From: Paenibacillus pinisoli
GTDB taxonomy: Bacteria; Bacillota; Bacilli; Paenibacillales; Paenibacillaceae
DNA length: 64,000 nt
Reading direction: 5' to 3'
Assembly (NCBI RefSeq): GCF_003605435.1
Contig: NZ_QXQB01000002.1
Location: forward strand, 992,001 to 1,056,000
A program made the position numbers and the translations under genes. The notes beneath the pieces are model-generated. The model was not told where the DNA came from. It did no database searches and saw nothing but the letters and a program-made list of their open reading frames with translations. Positions 56,307 to 64,000 of the stretch are shown here, one piece after another (within the stretch, counting starts at the first letter, position 1; the number at the start of each line of letters is the position of its first letter).

Positions 56307-56972
56307 TTATACGCGGTATTCCGCCTCTGCCTTGGCATTGCCGCTCTTCTCGTATGAATCGCGATATTCAACCCTCCCAATGACACAGCCTTGTCCGATG
56401 CGTACCGAATTGCCGCGAACGACATCCGCAACCGTATGCTCGAGATCAAGCCGGTCGCCTTCAATCAGGCTGGCCCGCAGCTCCGCAGCGGAGTCCTGCT
56501 GGAACAGCTCTTTAAGCAGCACGCCTTTGCTCCTGCGAACCGTAACAAGGCCGCCTACGACTTCACTGGCCGCTGAAGGGCCATATAACTTAATGAGCGC
56601 CTGCCCGGCATTCACGCTGCCGCCCGACAGGGCGCCGCGAAGCTCCAGCTTCTCTGCTTCAATAGCTCCCTGGGAGGATAGATGACCGGACATGCGCACC
56701 TGATTGCCGCGGAAATTCCGCCCCAGCCTCAGCTCCCCCTTCCCCCGCAAGCTTCCGCAGCTCATCGGGCCGTCAACCGCCACTTCGCCGGTAAACTTCA
56801 AATACCCGGAATCCAAGCCTCCTTTAATATGCGAGGTTCCCGTCAAATAAAATCCTTCGCAAGCCACATCGCCTGCCAGGATCGCATCGCCGGTAATCCG
56901 CACGCGCCCGAACTGGCCGCCTAGCGACTCCGTATCGCCGATCAATCTGATATCACTGCGTTTCTCAGCCAT
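56307..56972 (-). CDS. bacF: Bactofilin-like protein BacF (YhbF)
   Basis: 221 aa from ATG 56972 (GGGAGGAG upstream). It is made of short right-handed beta-helix rungs (VRITGDAILAGDVACEGFYLTGTSHIKGG, LKFTGEVAVDGPMSCGSLRGKGELRLG), the fold of polymer-forming bactofilins. A C-terminal part with GDRLDLEHTVADVVRGNSVRIGQGCVIGRVEYRD is shared with the neighbour BacE. It overlaps bacE by 8 bases. In B. subtilis bactofilins BacE and BacF form membrane-linked assemblies needed for flagellar hook and basal body assembly; the same role is likely here. Confidence 0.88.
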   Translation of the reverse strand: MAEKRSDIRLIGDTESLGGQFGRVRITGDAILAGDVACEGFYLTGTSHIKGGLDSGYLKFTGEVAVDGPMSCGSLRGKGELRLGRNFRGNQVRMSGHLSSQGAIEAEKLELRGALSGGSVNAGQALIKLYGPSAASEVVGGLVTVRRSKGVLLKELFQQDSAAELRASLIEGDRLDLEHTVADVVRGNSVRIGQGCVIGRVEYRDSYEKSGNAKAEAEYRV

Positions 56973-57681
56973 ACGTTCTCTCCTCCCATCCAATCTCCGC
57001 TTCCGGATGCTTGGTCAATTGATCGCGGTACTCCACCCGTCCGATTCGGCAGCCTTTGCCAATCGTCACCCGCTGTCCTCTTACAATATCCGCATGCGTA
57101 TATTCCAACTGGATGTCGTCACCCTCAATGACATTCGCCAGCAGTCTTGTCTCGCTGCCCGGCATGATCCACTTCAGCAGCCACTTCCAGCTGCTGCCTT
57201 GAAGACGGCGCACGCGAATCGATTCTCCGCCAATCTCGCCGGCTCTGCTCTCCATATGGGTGAGGCCAAGCTCCATCTCACCTGCGTTGATCAAACCATC
57301 CACTTTCAAAGCGCCGTGCAACTGAATCTTCTCTGCCTCCACGTTGCCGTCAGTCTTAAGAATGCCGTGCACCCGTATTGTTTCTGCTGCAACGTGGCCC
57401 TCCGATTTCACAATCCCATTGATGTTCAGCATAGCCCCTTTAAGGATGCCCTCAATGTTAAGCTTCCCGTCAGCTCTGAGCTCGGGCGCCTCCAAGCTCC
57501 CCTCGACTGTCAATACCCCGTTCACCCTGGCAGAAGTCGCAGCCTTTACATCTCCGGCAATACGGCCGACTCCATCCACGTGGACACGGTCATAGGTTCC
57601 GCCAGCCGCACGAATGACGCCATTCATTCTAAGATTCGGCAAACCGCCCGGCCAAGCATGCTTCATTTCCTGATACATCAT
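56965..57681 (-). CDS. bacE: Bactofilin-like protein BacE (YhbE)
   Basis: 238 aa from ATG 57681 (GGAGGAG 3-6 bases upstream). Beta-helix rungs fill residues 20-150 (VDGVGRIAGDVKAATSARVNGVLTVEGSLEAPELRADGKLNIEGILKGAMLNINGIVKSEGHV). The C-terminal half has GGESIRVRRL and GDDIQLEYTHADIVRGQRVTIGKGCRIGRVEYRDQL, closely matched by BacF. It follows yhbD by 16 bases and overlaps bacF by 8, the same order as in B. subtilis. Likely a self-polymerising scaffold protein. Confidence 0.88.
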   Translation of the reverse strand: MMYQEMKHAWPGGLPNLRMNGVIRAAGGTYDRVHVDGVGRIAGDVKAATSARVNGVLTVEGSLEAPELRADGKLNIEGILKGAMLNINGIVKSEGHVAAETIRVHGILKTDGNVEAEKIQLHGALKVDGLINAGEMELGLTHMESRAGEIGGESIRVRRLQGSSWKWLLKWIMPGSETRLLANVIEGDDIQLEYTHADIVRGQRVTIGKGCRIGRVEYRDQLTKHPEAEIGWEERTYG

Positions 57682-57697
57682 TTTCTCCTCCTTTCTT

Positions 57698-58321
57698 CTA
57701 TACCAACCGTTCAACCAGTTTCTCCGACCAGTCTGTCAGGGGCGCTCGGGCAACCACCTTCACGCCGTTGTCGAAATACAATTCCGCAGAAGCGGATACG
57801 AGAGCAAAGGAAGCAATCCCCATACGTCTGATGAACACCAACTCGCAAGGCCTCCCATTGAAGGAAGGGTAATGCTCGCGAAGCACGCTGATCAGCGCAT
57901 CTCCTTCCTCGATGCTCATCTCTCCCGTCTGCAGCAGAGCATCCGCTGTATATAGATAAAGCATGTCATGAAAGGCATACCTTTCATTCTCATCCGCAAG
58001 ACCAGCCCATCGTTTCCATACCATGTCCGAAACAATCTTCCGCGCGGCAAACTCGCTTTTTGGCAGCTCAATGCCCCCTTGCTTGCCGGCCAGCTTATCC
58101 GCCAGTTCATCCAGAGATAAATCATCCTTCAGATTGACGATTTTATCGATTCTCGCCAGTATTAACTCCCGTGGAAAAAACGTCTCCTGTCCTGTAAAAG
58201 CAGACTTTCGGATGAACCACTCCTCCGGGATCAGCTGCTTCCTCTTCCACCGGTAGAGCTGTCCGTAGGATATACCCGTCATCTCCAGCAGCTCCTTCTT
58301 GGATATGAGCTCAATATCCAT
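57698..58321 (-). CDS. yhbD: YhbD-family MerR-like regulator (DUF4004)
   Basis: 207 aa, GGAGGTG upstream of ATG. The start (LISKKELLEMTGISYGQLYRWKRKQLIPEEWFIRKSAFTGQETFFPRELILARIDKIVNLKDDLSLDELADKL) is a MerR-like winged helix. The rest (YAFHDMLYLYTADALLQTGEMSIEEGDALISVLREHYPSFNGRPCELVFIRRMG) is the family's own domain. It heads the yhbD-bacE-bacF operon and probably controls it, since a MerR-type dyad lies in the promoter spacer at 58349-58366. Effector unknown. Confidence 0.88.
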   Translation of the reverse strand: MDIELISKKELLEMTGISYGQLYRWKRKQLIPEEWFIRKSAFTGQETFFPRELILARIDKIVNLKDDLSLDELADKLAGKQGGIELPKSEFAARKIVSDMVWKRWAGLADENERYAFHDMLYLYTADALLQTGEMSIEEGDALISVLREHYPSFNGRPCELVFIRRMGIASFALVSASAELYFDNGVKVVARAPLTDWSEKLVERLV

Positions 58322-58346
58322 TCATGCACCTCCTGTCACACGAAGA

Positions 58347-58374
58347 GTGTAACATAACATTGTTACGCTACAAA
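58347..58374 (-). promoter_or_regulatory. Promoter with MerR-type dyad upstream of yhbD
   Basis: On the minus strand a TTGTAG -35-like hexamer is followed by GTAACA-N6-TGTTAC (58349-58366), a perfect 6-bp dyad, and then TACACT as -10-like box. The dyad between -35 and -10 is the layout of MerR-controlled promoters, here most likely autoregulation by YhbD. Confidence 0.5.
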
Positions 58375-58453
58375 TCGGTCTCGAGGCGGAGAGCGGCTGC
58401 AACTGCGGGTCGGTTTTTGACGAGCAGCCCTGCTTCAGGCTGAAAAGCACAAA

Positions 58454-58482
58454 AACCGGCGTCCCAATAAGGAACGCCGGTT
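58454..58482 (-). terminator. Terminator of the pot operon
   Basis: On the minus strand an 11-12-bp stem (AACCGGCGTTCC / GGGACGCCGGTT) with a 5-base loop is followed by TTTGTGC. Confidence 0.88.
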
Positions 58483-58509
58483 GAAACGGGCAGGCATAGC
58501 AGAAGCCAA

Positions 58510-59583
58510 TTACTTCCGGTGCATCTTGAACTCCAGGAACAGCTCGTTATAGTGCGACAGCATGCGTGGTCCCAGGTTATCGTAAACCTCCAGACGCTCC
58601 GTCAGCTCCTCGTCCGGATAGAACCGCTCATCGCCGGATATATCCTCAGGCAGCAGCGTCAGCGCATCCTTGTTCGGCGTGGAGTAGCCGACATACTCGG
58701 TGTTCTGCGCGGCAACCTCGGGATCCAGCATAAAGTTGATGAACTGATGCGCCCCCTCCAGATTGCGGGCCGTCTTCGGAATGACCATATTGTCAAACCA
58801 CAAATTGGAGCCCTCTTCCGGCACGATATAGTCGAGGTCTTCATTCTCGTCCATAATCTCCGACGCATCCCCGGACCATACAAGACCGGCTGCCGCTTCT
58901 TCGTTCGCCATCAGCATCTTGATCTCGTCGCCGACAATCGCCTTCACGTTCGGCGTCAGCTTCGACAGCTTCGCAAGCGCCTCTTGCAGATGCTCCTCGT
59001 TCGTATCGTTGAGCGAGTAGCCCAAGCTGTTCAGCCCCATGCCGATCACCTCGCGTGCGCCGTCGAGCAGGAAGACATTGTTGCGCAGGCTCTCGTCCCA
59101 AAGATCGTCCCAGCTGTCGAAGGTCAGATCGCCGACCAGATTAGGGTTGAAGACAATGCCGACCGTTCCCCAGAAATAAGGCACGGAATAGGCATTCTCA
59201 GGATCAAAGGACAGATGCATGAAGCGGGAGTCGATATGCTCCAGATTCGGCAGCTTCGAATGATCCAGCTCCAGCAGCAGATTGTCTTCCTTCATCTTGC
59301 TGATTGCATATTCAGACGGAATCGCCACGTCGAAGGTGGTGCCGCCTTGCTTGATCTTCGTCATCATCGCTTCGTTGGAGTCGAAGGTTTGATAAATAAC
59401 CTTGATGCCCGTCTCCTCCTCGAACTGCGCGATCAGCTCAGGATCAATATAATCGCCCCAGTTGTAGACGGTCAGCGTATTGCCTCCAGAATAGCCGGCG
59501 CTGGAGTTCAGCTGCGATGTCACGTACATTAAGCCGAATGCGGCAAGGAAGACCAGCAGAAACATGCGGACTAGCTGGCTCAT
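58510..59583 (-). CDS. potD: Spermidine/putrescine-binding protein PotD
   Basis: 357 aa. An N-terminal membrane or signal segment (MFLLVFLAAFGLMYVTSQL) is followed by a PotD-type binding protein: LTVYNWGDYIDPELIAQFEEETGIKVIYQTFDSNEAM, FDVAIPSEYAISKM, VPYFWGTVGIVFNP, GLVWSGDASE, LWFDNMVIPKTARN, and the final LEVYDNLG. The signal segment lacks a lipobox Cys, so it may stay anchored by the uncleaved helix. It overlaps potC by 4 bases and ends the operon. Confidence 0.94.
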   Translation of the reverse strand: MSQLVRMFLLVFLAAFGLMYVTSQLNSSAGYSGGNTLTVYNWGDYIDPELIAQFEEETGIKVIYQTFDSNEAMMTKIKQGGTTFDVAIPSEYAISKMKEDNLLLELDHSKLPNLEHIDSRFMHLSFDPENAYSVPYFWGTVGIVFNPNLVGDLTFDSWDDLWDESLRNNVFLLDGAREVIGMGLNSLGYSLNDTNEEHLQEALAKLSKLTPNVKAIVGDEIKMLMANEEAAAGLVWSGDASEIMDENEDLDYIVPEEGSNLWFDNMVIPKTARNLEGAHQFINFMLDPEVAAQNTEYVGYSTPNKDALTLLPEDISGDERFYPDEELTERLEVYDNLGPRMLSHYNELFLEFKMHRK

Positions 59584-60386
59584 GCGCGCACCCCCTTGCC
59601 TGCCGGACGGTTGTTGCGGCGGTTAATAAAGTAATAGCCGATCACAAGCAGCACGGTGAACAGGAAGATAAGCGTAGACAAGGCGTTGATCGATAGCGAG
59701 ACGCCTTGCCGCGCCCGCGAGTAGATCTCGACCGACAGCGTCGAGAAGCCGTTGCCCGTTACGAAGAACGTCACTGCGAAGTCATCCAGCGAATACGTTA
59801 ACGCCATAAAGAATCCCGCAAATATGCCAGGCTTGATATAAGGCAGAATAACCTTCGTCAGCACCTGCCAGGAGCTTGCGCCAAGGTCGCGAGCTGCGTC
59901 GAGCAGCGAGCCGCCCATCTCCTGCAGCTTCGGCAGCACCATAATGACGACGATCGGGATGCTGAACGCGATATGCGACAGCAGCACGGATACAAAGCCG
60001 AGCTGAATGCCCGCAATCGTGAACAGAATCAGGAACGATGCCCCGATAATGACGTCAGGGCTTACGATCAGGACATTGTTCAGCGTAAGCAGCGTGCCCT
60101 TCGGCCGGTTGCTGCGGATATAATGGATCGCAATAGCGCCCATAACCCCGATAATGGTCGAGATCGCCGCTGAGAGCAGCGCGATCACGAATGTATTCAA
60201 CACAATAATAAGAAGCCGCGTGTCCTGGAACACTTCGCCGTAATATTCCAGCGTGAAGCCTTCGAAGTTCCTCATGGCTCCGCCGCTATTGAATGAGTAG
60301 AACATCAGATAGAAGATCGGCGCATACAGGATGACGAACACGGCGATCAGGTACAGATTGGACAAACGCCATTTACCTTTTGACAA
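59580..60386 (-). CDS. potC: Spermidine/putrescine ABC permease PotC
   Basis: 268 aa from a TTG start (GAGGG 11 bases upstream), six membrane helices. It has the permease EAA loop as [32 protein letters not shown] and the PotC start LSNLYLIAVFVILYAPIFYLMFYSFNSG. It forms the membrane channel with PotB. It overlaps potB by 14 bases and potD by 4. Confidence 0.94.
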   Translation of the reverse strand: MSKGKWRLSNLYLIAVFVILYAPIFYLMFYSFNSGGAMRNFEGFTLEYYGEVFQDTRLLIIVLNTFVIALLSAAISTIIGVMGAIAIHYIRSNRPKGTLLTLNNVLIVSPDVIIGASFLILFTIAGIQLGFVSVLLSHIAFSIPIVVIMVLPKLQEMGGSLLDAARDLGASSWQVLTKVILPYIKPGIFAGFFMALTYSLDDFAVTFFVTGNGFSTLSVEIYSRARQGVSLSINALSTLIFLFTVLLVIGYYFINRRNNRPAGKGVRA

Positions 60387-61191
60387 TGTCGATCAGCCCT
60401 CGCTTTCGATTCCCGGTCAGCAGCATCAGAATCGCCATCGCGATAATAAGGAACACGGCGATCGTCGCCCCCATGCCCCAGTCCTGCGTCACAAGGAAAT
60501 GCTGCTCGATCGCTGTGCCGAGCGTAATGACGCGGTTGCCCGCAATCAGTCTTGTAATCATGAAGAGGGACAGCGCCGGAATAAATACCGCCATGCAGCC
60601 CGCCTTCACGCCGTCAATCGTCAGCGGGAACACGACCCGCCGGAACGTCATCCATGGGGATGCGCCCAGGTCGCGCGCTGCGTCGATCAGCGTCGGATTC
60701 ATTTTCTCCAGCGCGTTGTAGACCGGCAGAATCATGAACGGAATAAAGATATAGACCGACACGAACACGAAGCTGAAGTCGGTGAACAAGATTTGTTTGG
60801 TGCCGATGCCCGTTACTTCCAGCACCGTATTCACGAAGCCGTATGTACCGAACAAGCCGATGAATGCGTATGCTTTCAGCAGCAGGTTGATCCAGCTTGG
60901 CAAAATAATAAGCAATAGCCACAGCGCCTTATGCTTCGTCTTCGTAAGCAAGTAGGCCGTCGGATAAGCCACCAGCAGCGAGAACAGCGTAATCAGAAAA
61001 GCATACCAGAACGAGCTAAGCGTCATGCGCAGATAGACTGGCGTAAAAAACTTCTGGTAGTTCTCGAACGTGAACTGCCCTTCCACATTAAAGAAGGAAT
61101 AATACGCGATCAGCAGAATCGGCGCGATAACGAACAGAACGATCCAAAGCACATAAGGAACGAGGTACAGATTGCGGGCTCTAGCTTCCAT
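60373..61191 (-). CDS. potB: Spermidine/putrescine ABC permease PotB
   Basis: 272 aa from ATG 61191 (GGTGGGG upstream), with a GTG four codons before as an alternative. It has six membrane helices and the EAA loop [35 protein letters not shown]. The start [27 protein letters not shown] is typical for PotB/H. It overlaps the end of potA by 11 bases. Confidence 0.94.
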   Translation of the reverse strand: MEARARNLYLVPYVLWIVLFVIAPILLIAYYSFFNVEGQFTFENYQKFFTPVYLRMTLSSFWYAFLITLFSLLVAYPTAYLLTKTKHKALWLLLIILPSWINLLLKAYAFIGLFGTYGFVNTVLEVTGIGTKQILFTDFSFVFVSVYIFIPFMILPVYNALEKMNPTLIDAARDLGASPWMTFRRVVFPLTIDGVKAGCMAVFIPALSLFMITRLIAGNRVITLGTAIEQHFLVTQDWGMGATIAVFLIIAMAILMLLTGNRKRGLIDIVKR

Positions 61192-62299
61192 GGCTGTCCC
61201 CACCGCCGCTTTCCTCGTACGACTCCAGGCGCTTGTCGAACTCCTCTTCCGTCTCGCCCAGACGCATGACGTGAATCGCTTCCGGCTCGAACGTCAGGCC
61301 GATCCGCTCTCCGACTGTCGCCTTGCGCGTCGAATGGACAAGCCACTCATTGCCGGTATCGTCATAGCAGCTGATCTCGTAATGCACGCCGCGGAACAGC
61401 TGCGTGTCTACACGCACTTGAAGCTTGCCGCTCTCATGCGACGTAATCTCCAGATCCTCCGGACGGATGACGATATCAACCGTCTCCCCTTCGTTCAAGC
61501 CTTGGTCGACGCATTCGAACGTCTTGCCTGCAATCTCGACCTCAAAGTCGCGCAGCATGCGGCCTTTGACAATATTGGATTCGCCGATAAAGTCCGCTAC
61601 GAAGCGGTTGATCGGCTCGTCGTAGATGTCGGTAGGCGTGCCGGATTGCTGGATCGTGCCTTCGTTCAGGACGAAGATCTCGTCCGACATCGCAAGCGCT
61701 TCTTCCTGATCATGCGTAACGAAGATGAACGTAATGCCAAGGCGGCGCTGCAGCTCGCGAAGCTCATATTGCATCTCCGTCCTCAGCTTCAGATCAAGCG
61801 CCGACAACGGCTCGTCGAGCAGCAGGATTTCCGGCTCGTTCACAATCGCGCGGGCGATTGCGACACGCTGGCGCTGGCCGCCAGACATCTCTGTAATCTC
61901 GCGGTTCTCGTAGCCGCTAAGGTTGACGAAGCGCAGCGCTTCGAGCACTTTGGCTTTAATTGCCTCATTCTTGAGACCTTTGATGCGCAGGCCAAACGCG
62001 ACGTTCTCGAACACGTTGAGGTGCGGGAACAACGCGTAATCCTGGAATACCGTATTCACTTGCCGCTCGTTCGCCGGCACCCGGTTAATCACTTTGCCGT
62101 TGAAATAAATGTTGCCCTTCGACGGCTCCGTAAATCCGGCAATCAGGCGCAAGATTGTCGTCTTGCCGCAGCCTGACGGCCCCAAAAGCGTATAAAATTT
62201 GCCCCGTTGAATCTCAAAGCTTACATCTTTGAGCACCGCAGGGTCGTTATGGTCATATTGTTTAGTCACATGTTCGAAACGAATGATCGTCTCTTCCAA
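61181..62299 (-). CDS. potA: Spermidine/putrescine ABC ATPase PotA
   Basis: 372 aa from TTG 62299, chosen as AAGGGG lies 9 bases upstream and family members start just before [13 protein letters not shown]; an ATG at 62317 has no spaced site. ATPase: Walker [11 protein letters not shown] loop [20 protein letters not shown], signature [14 protein letters not shown], Walker [14 protein letters not shown] loop VTHDQEEAL, and a C-terminal TOBE domain (VIRPEDLEI ... [10 protein letters not shown]). It energises polyamine import and heads the potABCD operon. Confidence 0.94.
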   Translation of the reverse strand: MEETIIRFEHVTKQYDHNDPAVLKDVSFEIQRGKFYTLLGPSGCGKTTILRLIAGFTEPSKGNIYFNGKVINRVPANERQVNTVFQDYALFPHLNVFENVAFGLRIKGLKNEAIKAKVLEALRFVNLSGYENREITEMSGGQRQRVAIARAIVNEPEILLLDEPLSALDLKLRTEMQYELRELQRRLGITFIFVTHDQEEALAMSDEIFVLNEGTIQQSGTPTDIYDEPINRFVADFIGESNIVKGRMLRDFEVEIAGKTFECVDQGLNEGETVDIVIRPEDLEITSHESGKLQVRVDTQLFRGVHYEISCYDDTGNEWLVHSTRKATVGERIGLTFEPEAIHVMRLGETEEEFDKRLESYEESGGGDSHGS

Positions 62300-62392
62300 T
62301 CCCACCAGCCCCTTCATCCTGTATAAAAGAAATCATAGTGATTATACAGCATCTCCGCAAAAGGGCAAGTGGAAACAAAATAATCAACCAAT

Positions 62393-64000
62393 TCAAACCT
62401 TTGTGTTATGCAAATGTTTTAAATCCAATAGCCGCTCAATCTCATTTGGCGGAGAGGGGCGGTGAAAATAATAGCCTTGCCCGAACTCGCAGCCGAACTG
62501 CAGGAGCGCTTCAACTTCCTGCTTCGTCTCAATGCCTTCGCATATGACTTGCAGGTTCATGCTGTGTCCAATATCGACAATAAGCTTCACAATGGATGCG
62601 GAGGATGCTGCGCCCGTTAATTCTTTTGTAAAGGAACGATCGATTTTCAGGTAATCCAGCGGGAGCTGCCCCAGAACGCTCAGGGAAGAATAGCCTGTTC
62701 CGAAGTCGTCTATAGAGATTTTGATGCCATGGCTCTTAAGCTCGTTCAAGATGGGAACCGACTCCTCCAGGCTTTGCATCATGCTCTCCGTAACTTCCAG
62801 CTCCAGCAGAGCAGGATCAAAATTCGTCTTCTCCAATATGTTCACCACTTTGGAAGAGAAGTTCAGCGACTTGAACTGACGAATCGAGAGGTTGACGGCT
62901 AACGCGAGCCTTGATACTCCTGCTTCATGCCATCTCTTAACCTGACTGCATGCCTCCTCTAGCACCCATTCCCCCAGCTCCACAATTGCGCCGTTCTGTT
63001 CGGCAAGCGGAATAAAGTGAGATGGCGCAATCGGACCCATTTCGCTATGCGTCCAACGGAGCAGTGCCTCCACTCCGCGGATTTCTCCCGTTTCAAGATC
63101 TACCAGCGGCTGGTAGTGTATCGACATTTCGTTTTTGGTTATGGCGCTGCGAATGTCGTTCGCCAGCCTGACTTGACGCAGCAGCTCCTCGTTTTTGATA
63201 TCAGAGAAGAAGCGGTAACCGTTTTTATCGCCGCGCTTTATGCTATACATCGTTTTGTCCGCATATTGGATAAGCGTCTCCCCCTCCTCCGCATCCTCGG
63301 GGAACAAGCTGATTCCTATGCTGGTCGTCGTATAAATGTGCTTGTGACCGATATGGAACGGGTTCTGAAAGGAGCGGACAAGCCGTTCCGCCAGATCCGA
63401 AATCTCCTCCTTCCGCCCATAGGAGCATAGCAGCACGAACTCGTCCCCGGCATAACGGGCAACGAAGCAGGACGGAGGCGCGAACTGGCGAAGATGGCCG
63501 GCAACGTCCCGCAGCAGTTGATCTCCCGCGCCATGGCCCATCATATCGTTCACATGTTTGAACTGATCAAGATCCAGAAACAGGACAGCCTGCGGCTTTT
63601 TTTGAACGATGGCCATATCTATATGCTTCATAAGCGATTGGCGGTTGGGCAGACCGGTAAGCATATCATAATAGGCCATATGCTCAAGCTGCTGGAAAGC
63701 TTCGTTAAGCTTGGCATTCAAGCTTGCGTTGGCCACATTTTCTTTCTTCAAGTTCCGGAAGTAAAAGGCCAGCAGCGAATAAAGAATCATATTAATGACA
63801 ACGCCGCCCAAGATTGCCTGCAGCATTTCCGGCGACTCCTCGGGCCAGCTAACAGGAGTAATGTAAAGGTAGTAACCCCCTGCCGCAAACACAGGGATCG
63901 GAGACGGCAGCAGGAATGCCAGTATCACGAGCGTCAAATACATGACGCTAATCAGCTTGTCGAACGCAAGCTCCGGCAGCGCATTGAAAAAGGAGACAAA
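62393..64000 (-). CDS. GGDEF-EAL c-di-GMP protein (partial, N-terminus outside window)
   Basis: The frame stays open to base 64000; 19 hydrophobic codons precede the ATG at 63943, so the start is probably outside. Visible from that ATG: two or more membrane helices (about 1-62), GGDEF domain with AGDEF at 165-169 (a usable variant), and an EAL domain with all key motifs: GVEALLRW, ELEVTES, DDFGTGYSS, KIDRSF, CEGIE. Of the three EAL proteins in the window only this one has a full catalytic set, so it is likely an active phosphodiesterase. It lies upstream of the pot operon on the same strand. Confidence 0.9.
   Translation of the reverse strand, partial: FVSFFNALPELAFDKLISVMYLTLVILAFLLPSPIPVFAAGGYYLYITPVSWPEESPEMLQAILGGVVINMILYSLLAFYFRNLKKENVANASLNAKLNEAFQQLEHMAYYDMLTGLPNRQSLMKHIDMAIVQKKPQAVLFLDLDQFKHVNDMMGHGAGDQLLRDVAGHLRQFAPPSCFVARYAGDEFVLLCSYGRKEEISDLAERLVRSFQNPFHIGHKHIYTTTSIGISLFPEDAEEGETLIQYADKTMYSIKRGDKNGYRFFSDIKNEELLRQVRLANDIRSAITKNEMSIHYQPLVDLETGEIRGVEALLRWTHSEMGPIAPSHFIPLAEQNGAIVELGEWVLEEACSQVKRWHEAGVSRLALAVNLSIRQFKSLNFSSKVVNILEKTNFDPALLELEVTESMMQSLEESVPILNELKSHGIKISIDDFGTGYSSLSVLGQLPLDYLKIDRSFTKELTGAASSASIVKLIVDIGHSMNLQVICEGIETKQEVEALLQFGCEFGQGYYFHRPSPPNEIERLLDLKHLHNTKV

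Noticed and set aside
58519-62176. Long plus-strand frames opposite potD and potA
   Set aside because: They are shadows of well-identified pot genes with composition typical of reverse-complement reading.

Overview
The window looks like a chromosomal segment of a Paenibacillus-type Bacillota of moderate GC content. It carries strong AGGAGG-type ribosome binding sites with frequent GTG and TTG starts, a PBSX-like contractile tail module, a yhbD-bacE-bacF operon as in Bacillus, and Firmicute-style FdhD/YdeP and potABCD operons. Species-level assignment is inference.

Bases 1-25,040 hold a phage-derived island, nearly all on the minus strand. Read right to left it has a repressor-controlled divergent promoter (24.5 kb); an SPP1-like replication module (gp38-like initiator, G39P-like loader, DnaB helicase); a late transcription regulator; and then a complete contractile-tail operon. 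That operon encodes a tail terminator, sheath, tube, frameshifted chaperone, tape measure, LysM and hub proteins, baseplate xkdR-xkdU, and a greatly enlarged tail-fibre region. No terminase, portal, protease or capsid gene lies between the regulator and the tail genes. The fibre region (1-10.2 kb) has grown by tandem duplication: three paralogous fibres, two copies of a 93-aa protein, a truncated xkdU remnant and a kelch-repeat protein. The best reading is a headless, tailocin-like element or a decayed prophage.

A tRNA-Thr-like gene marks the right edge of the island. Bases 25.4-41.3 kb hold manganese catalase, a TraX-like membrane protein, a Ser/Thr kinase, small surface or unknown proteins, a cluster of c-di-GMP proteins (GGDEF-EAL, HD-GYP, MHYT-GGDEF-EAL), a very large hybrid histidine kinase next to an OmpR-type regulator, an aldo/keto reductase and a membrane-anchored parvulin foldase. 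A fourth c-di-GMP protein runs off the right edge of the window.

Bases 41.4-53.6 kb are metabolic. They hold an aldose epimerase, divergent deoC and purine nucleoside phosphorylase, a secreted LysM-tethered 5'-nucleotidase, a Fur-box-preceded ABC exporter, a YdeP-like molybdopterin oxidoreductase with FdhD, a divergent IF-3 paralogue and a HAD phosphatase. Two unrelated intergenic minisatellites occur here: a 51-bp hairpin unit repeated about 12 times (42.3-42.9 kb) and a strict 50-bp unit repeated about 14 times (53.7-54.5 kb).

Bases 54.7-62.4 kb hold a DHA2 multidrug transporter downstream of the yhbD-bacE-bacF bactofilin operon, and the potABCD polyamine uptake operon. Nearly all operons end in clear rho-independent terminators.
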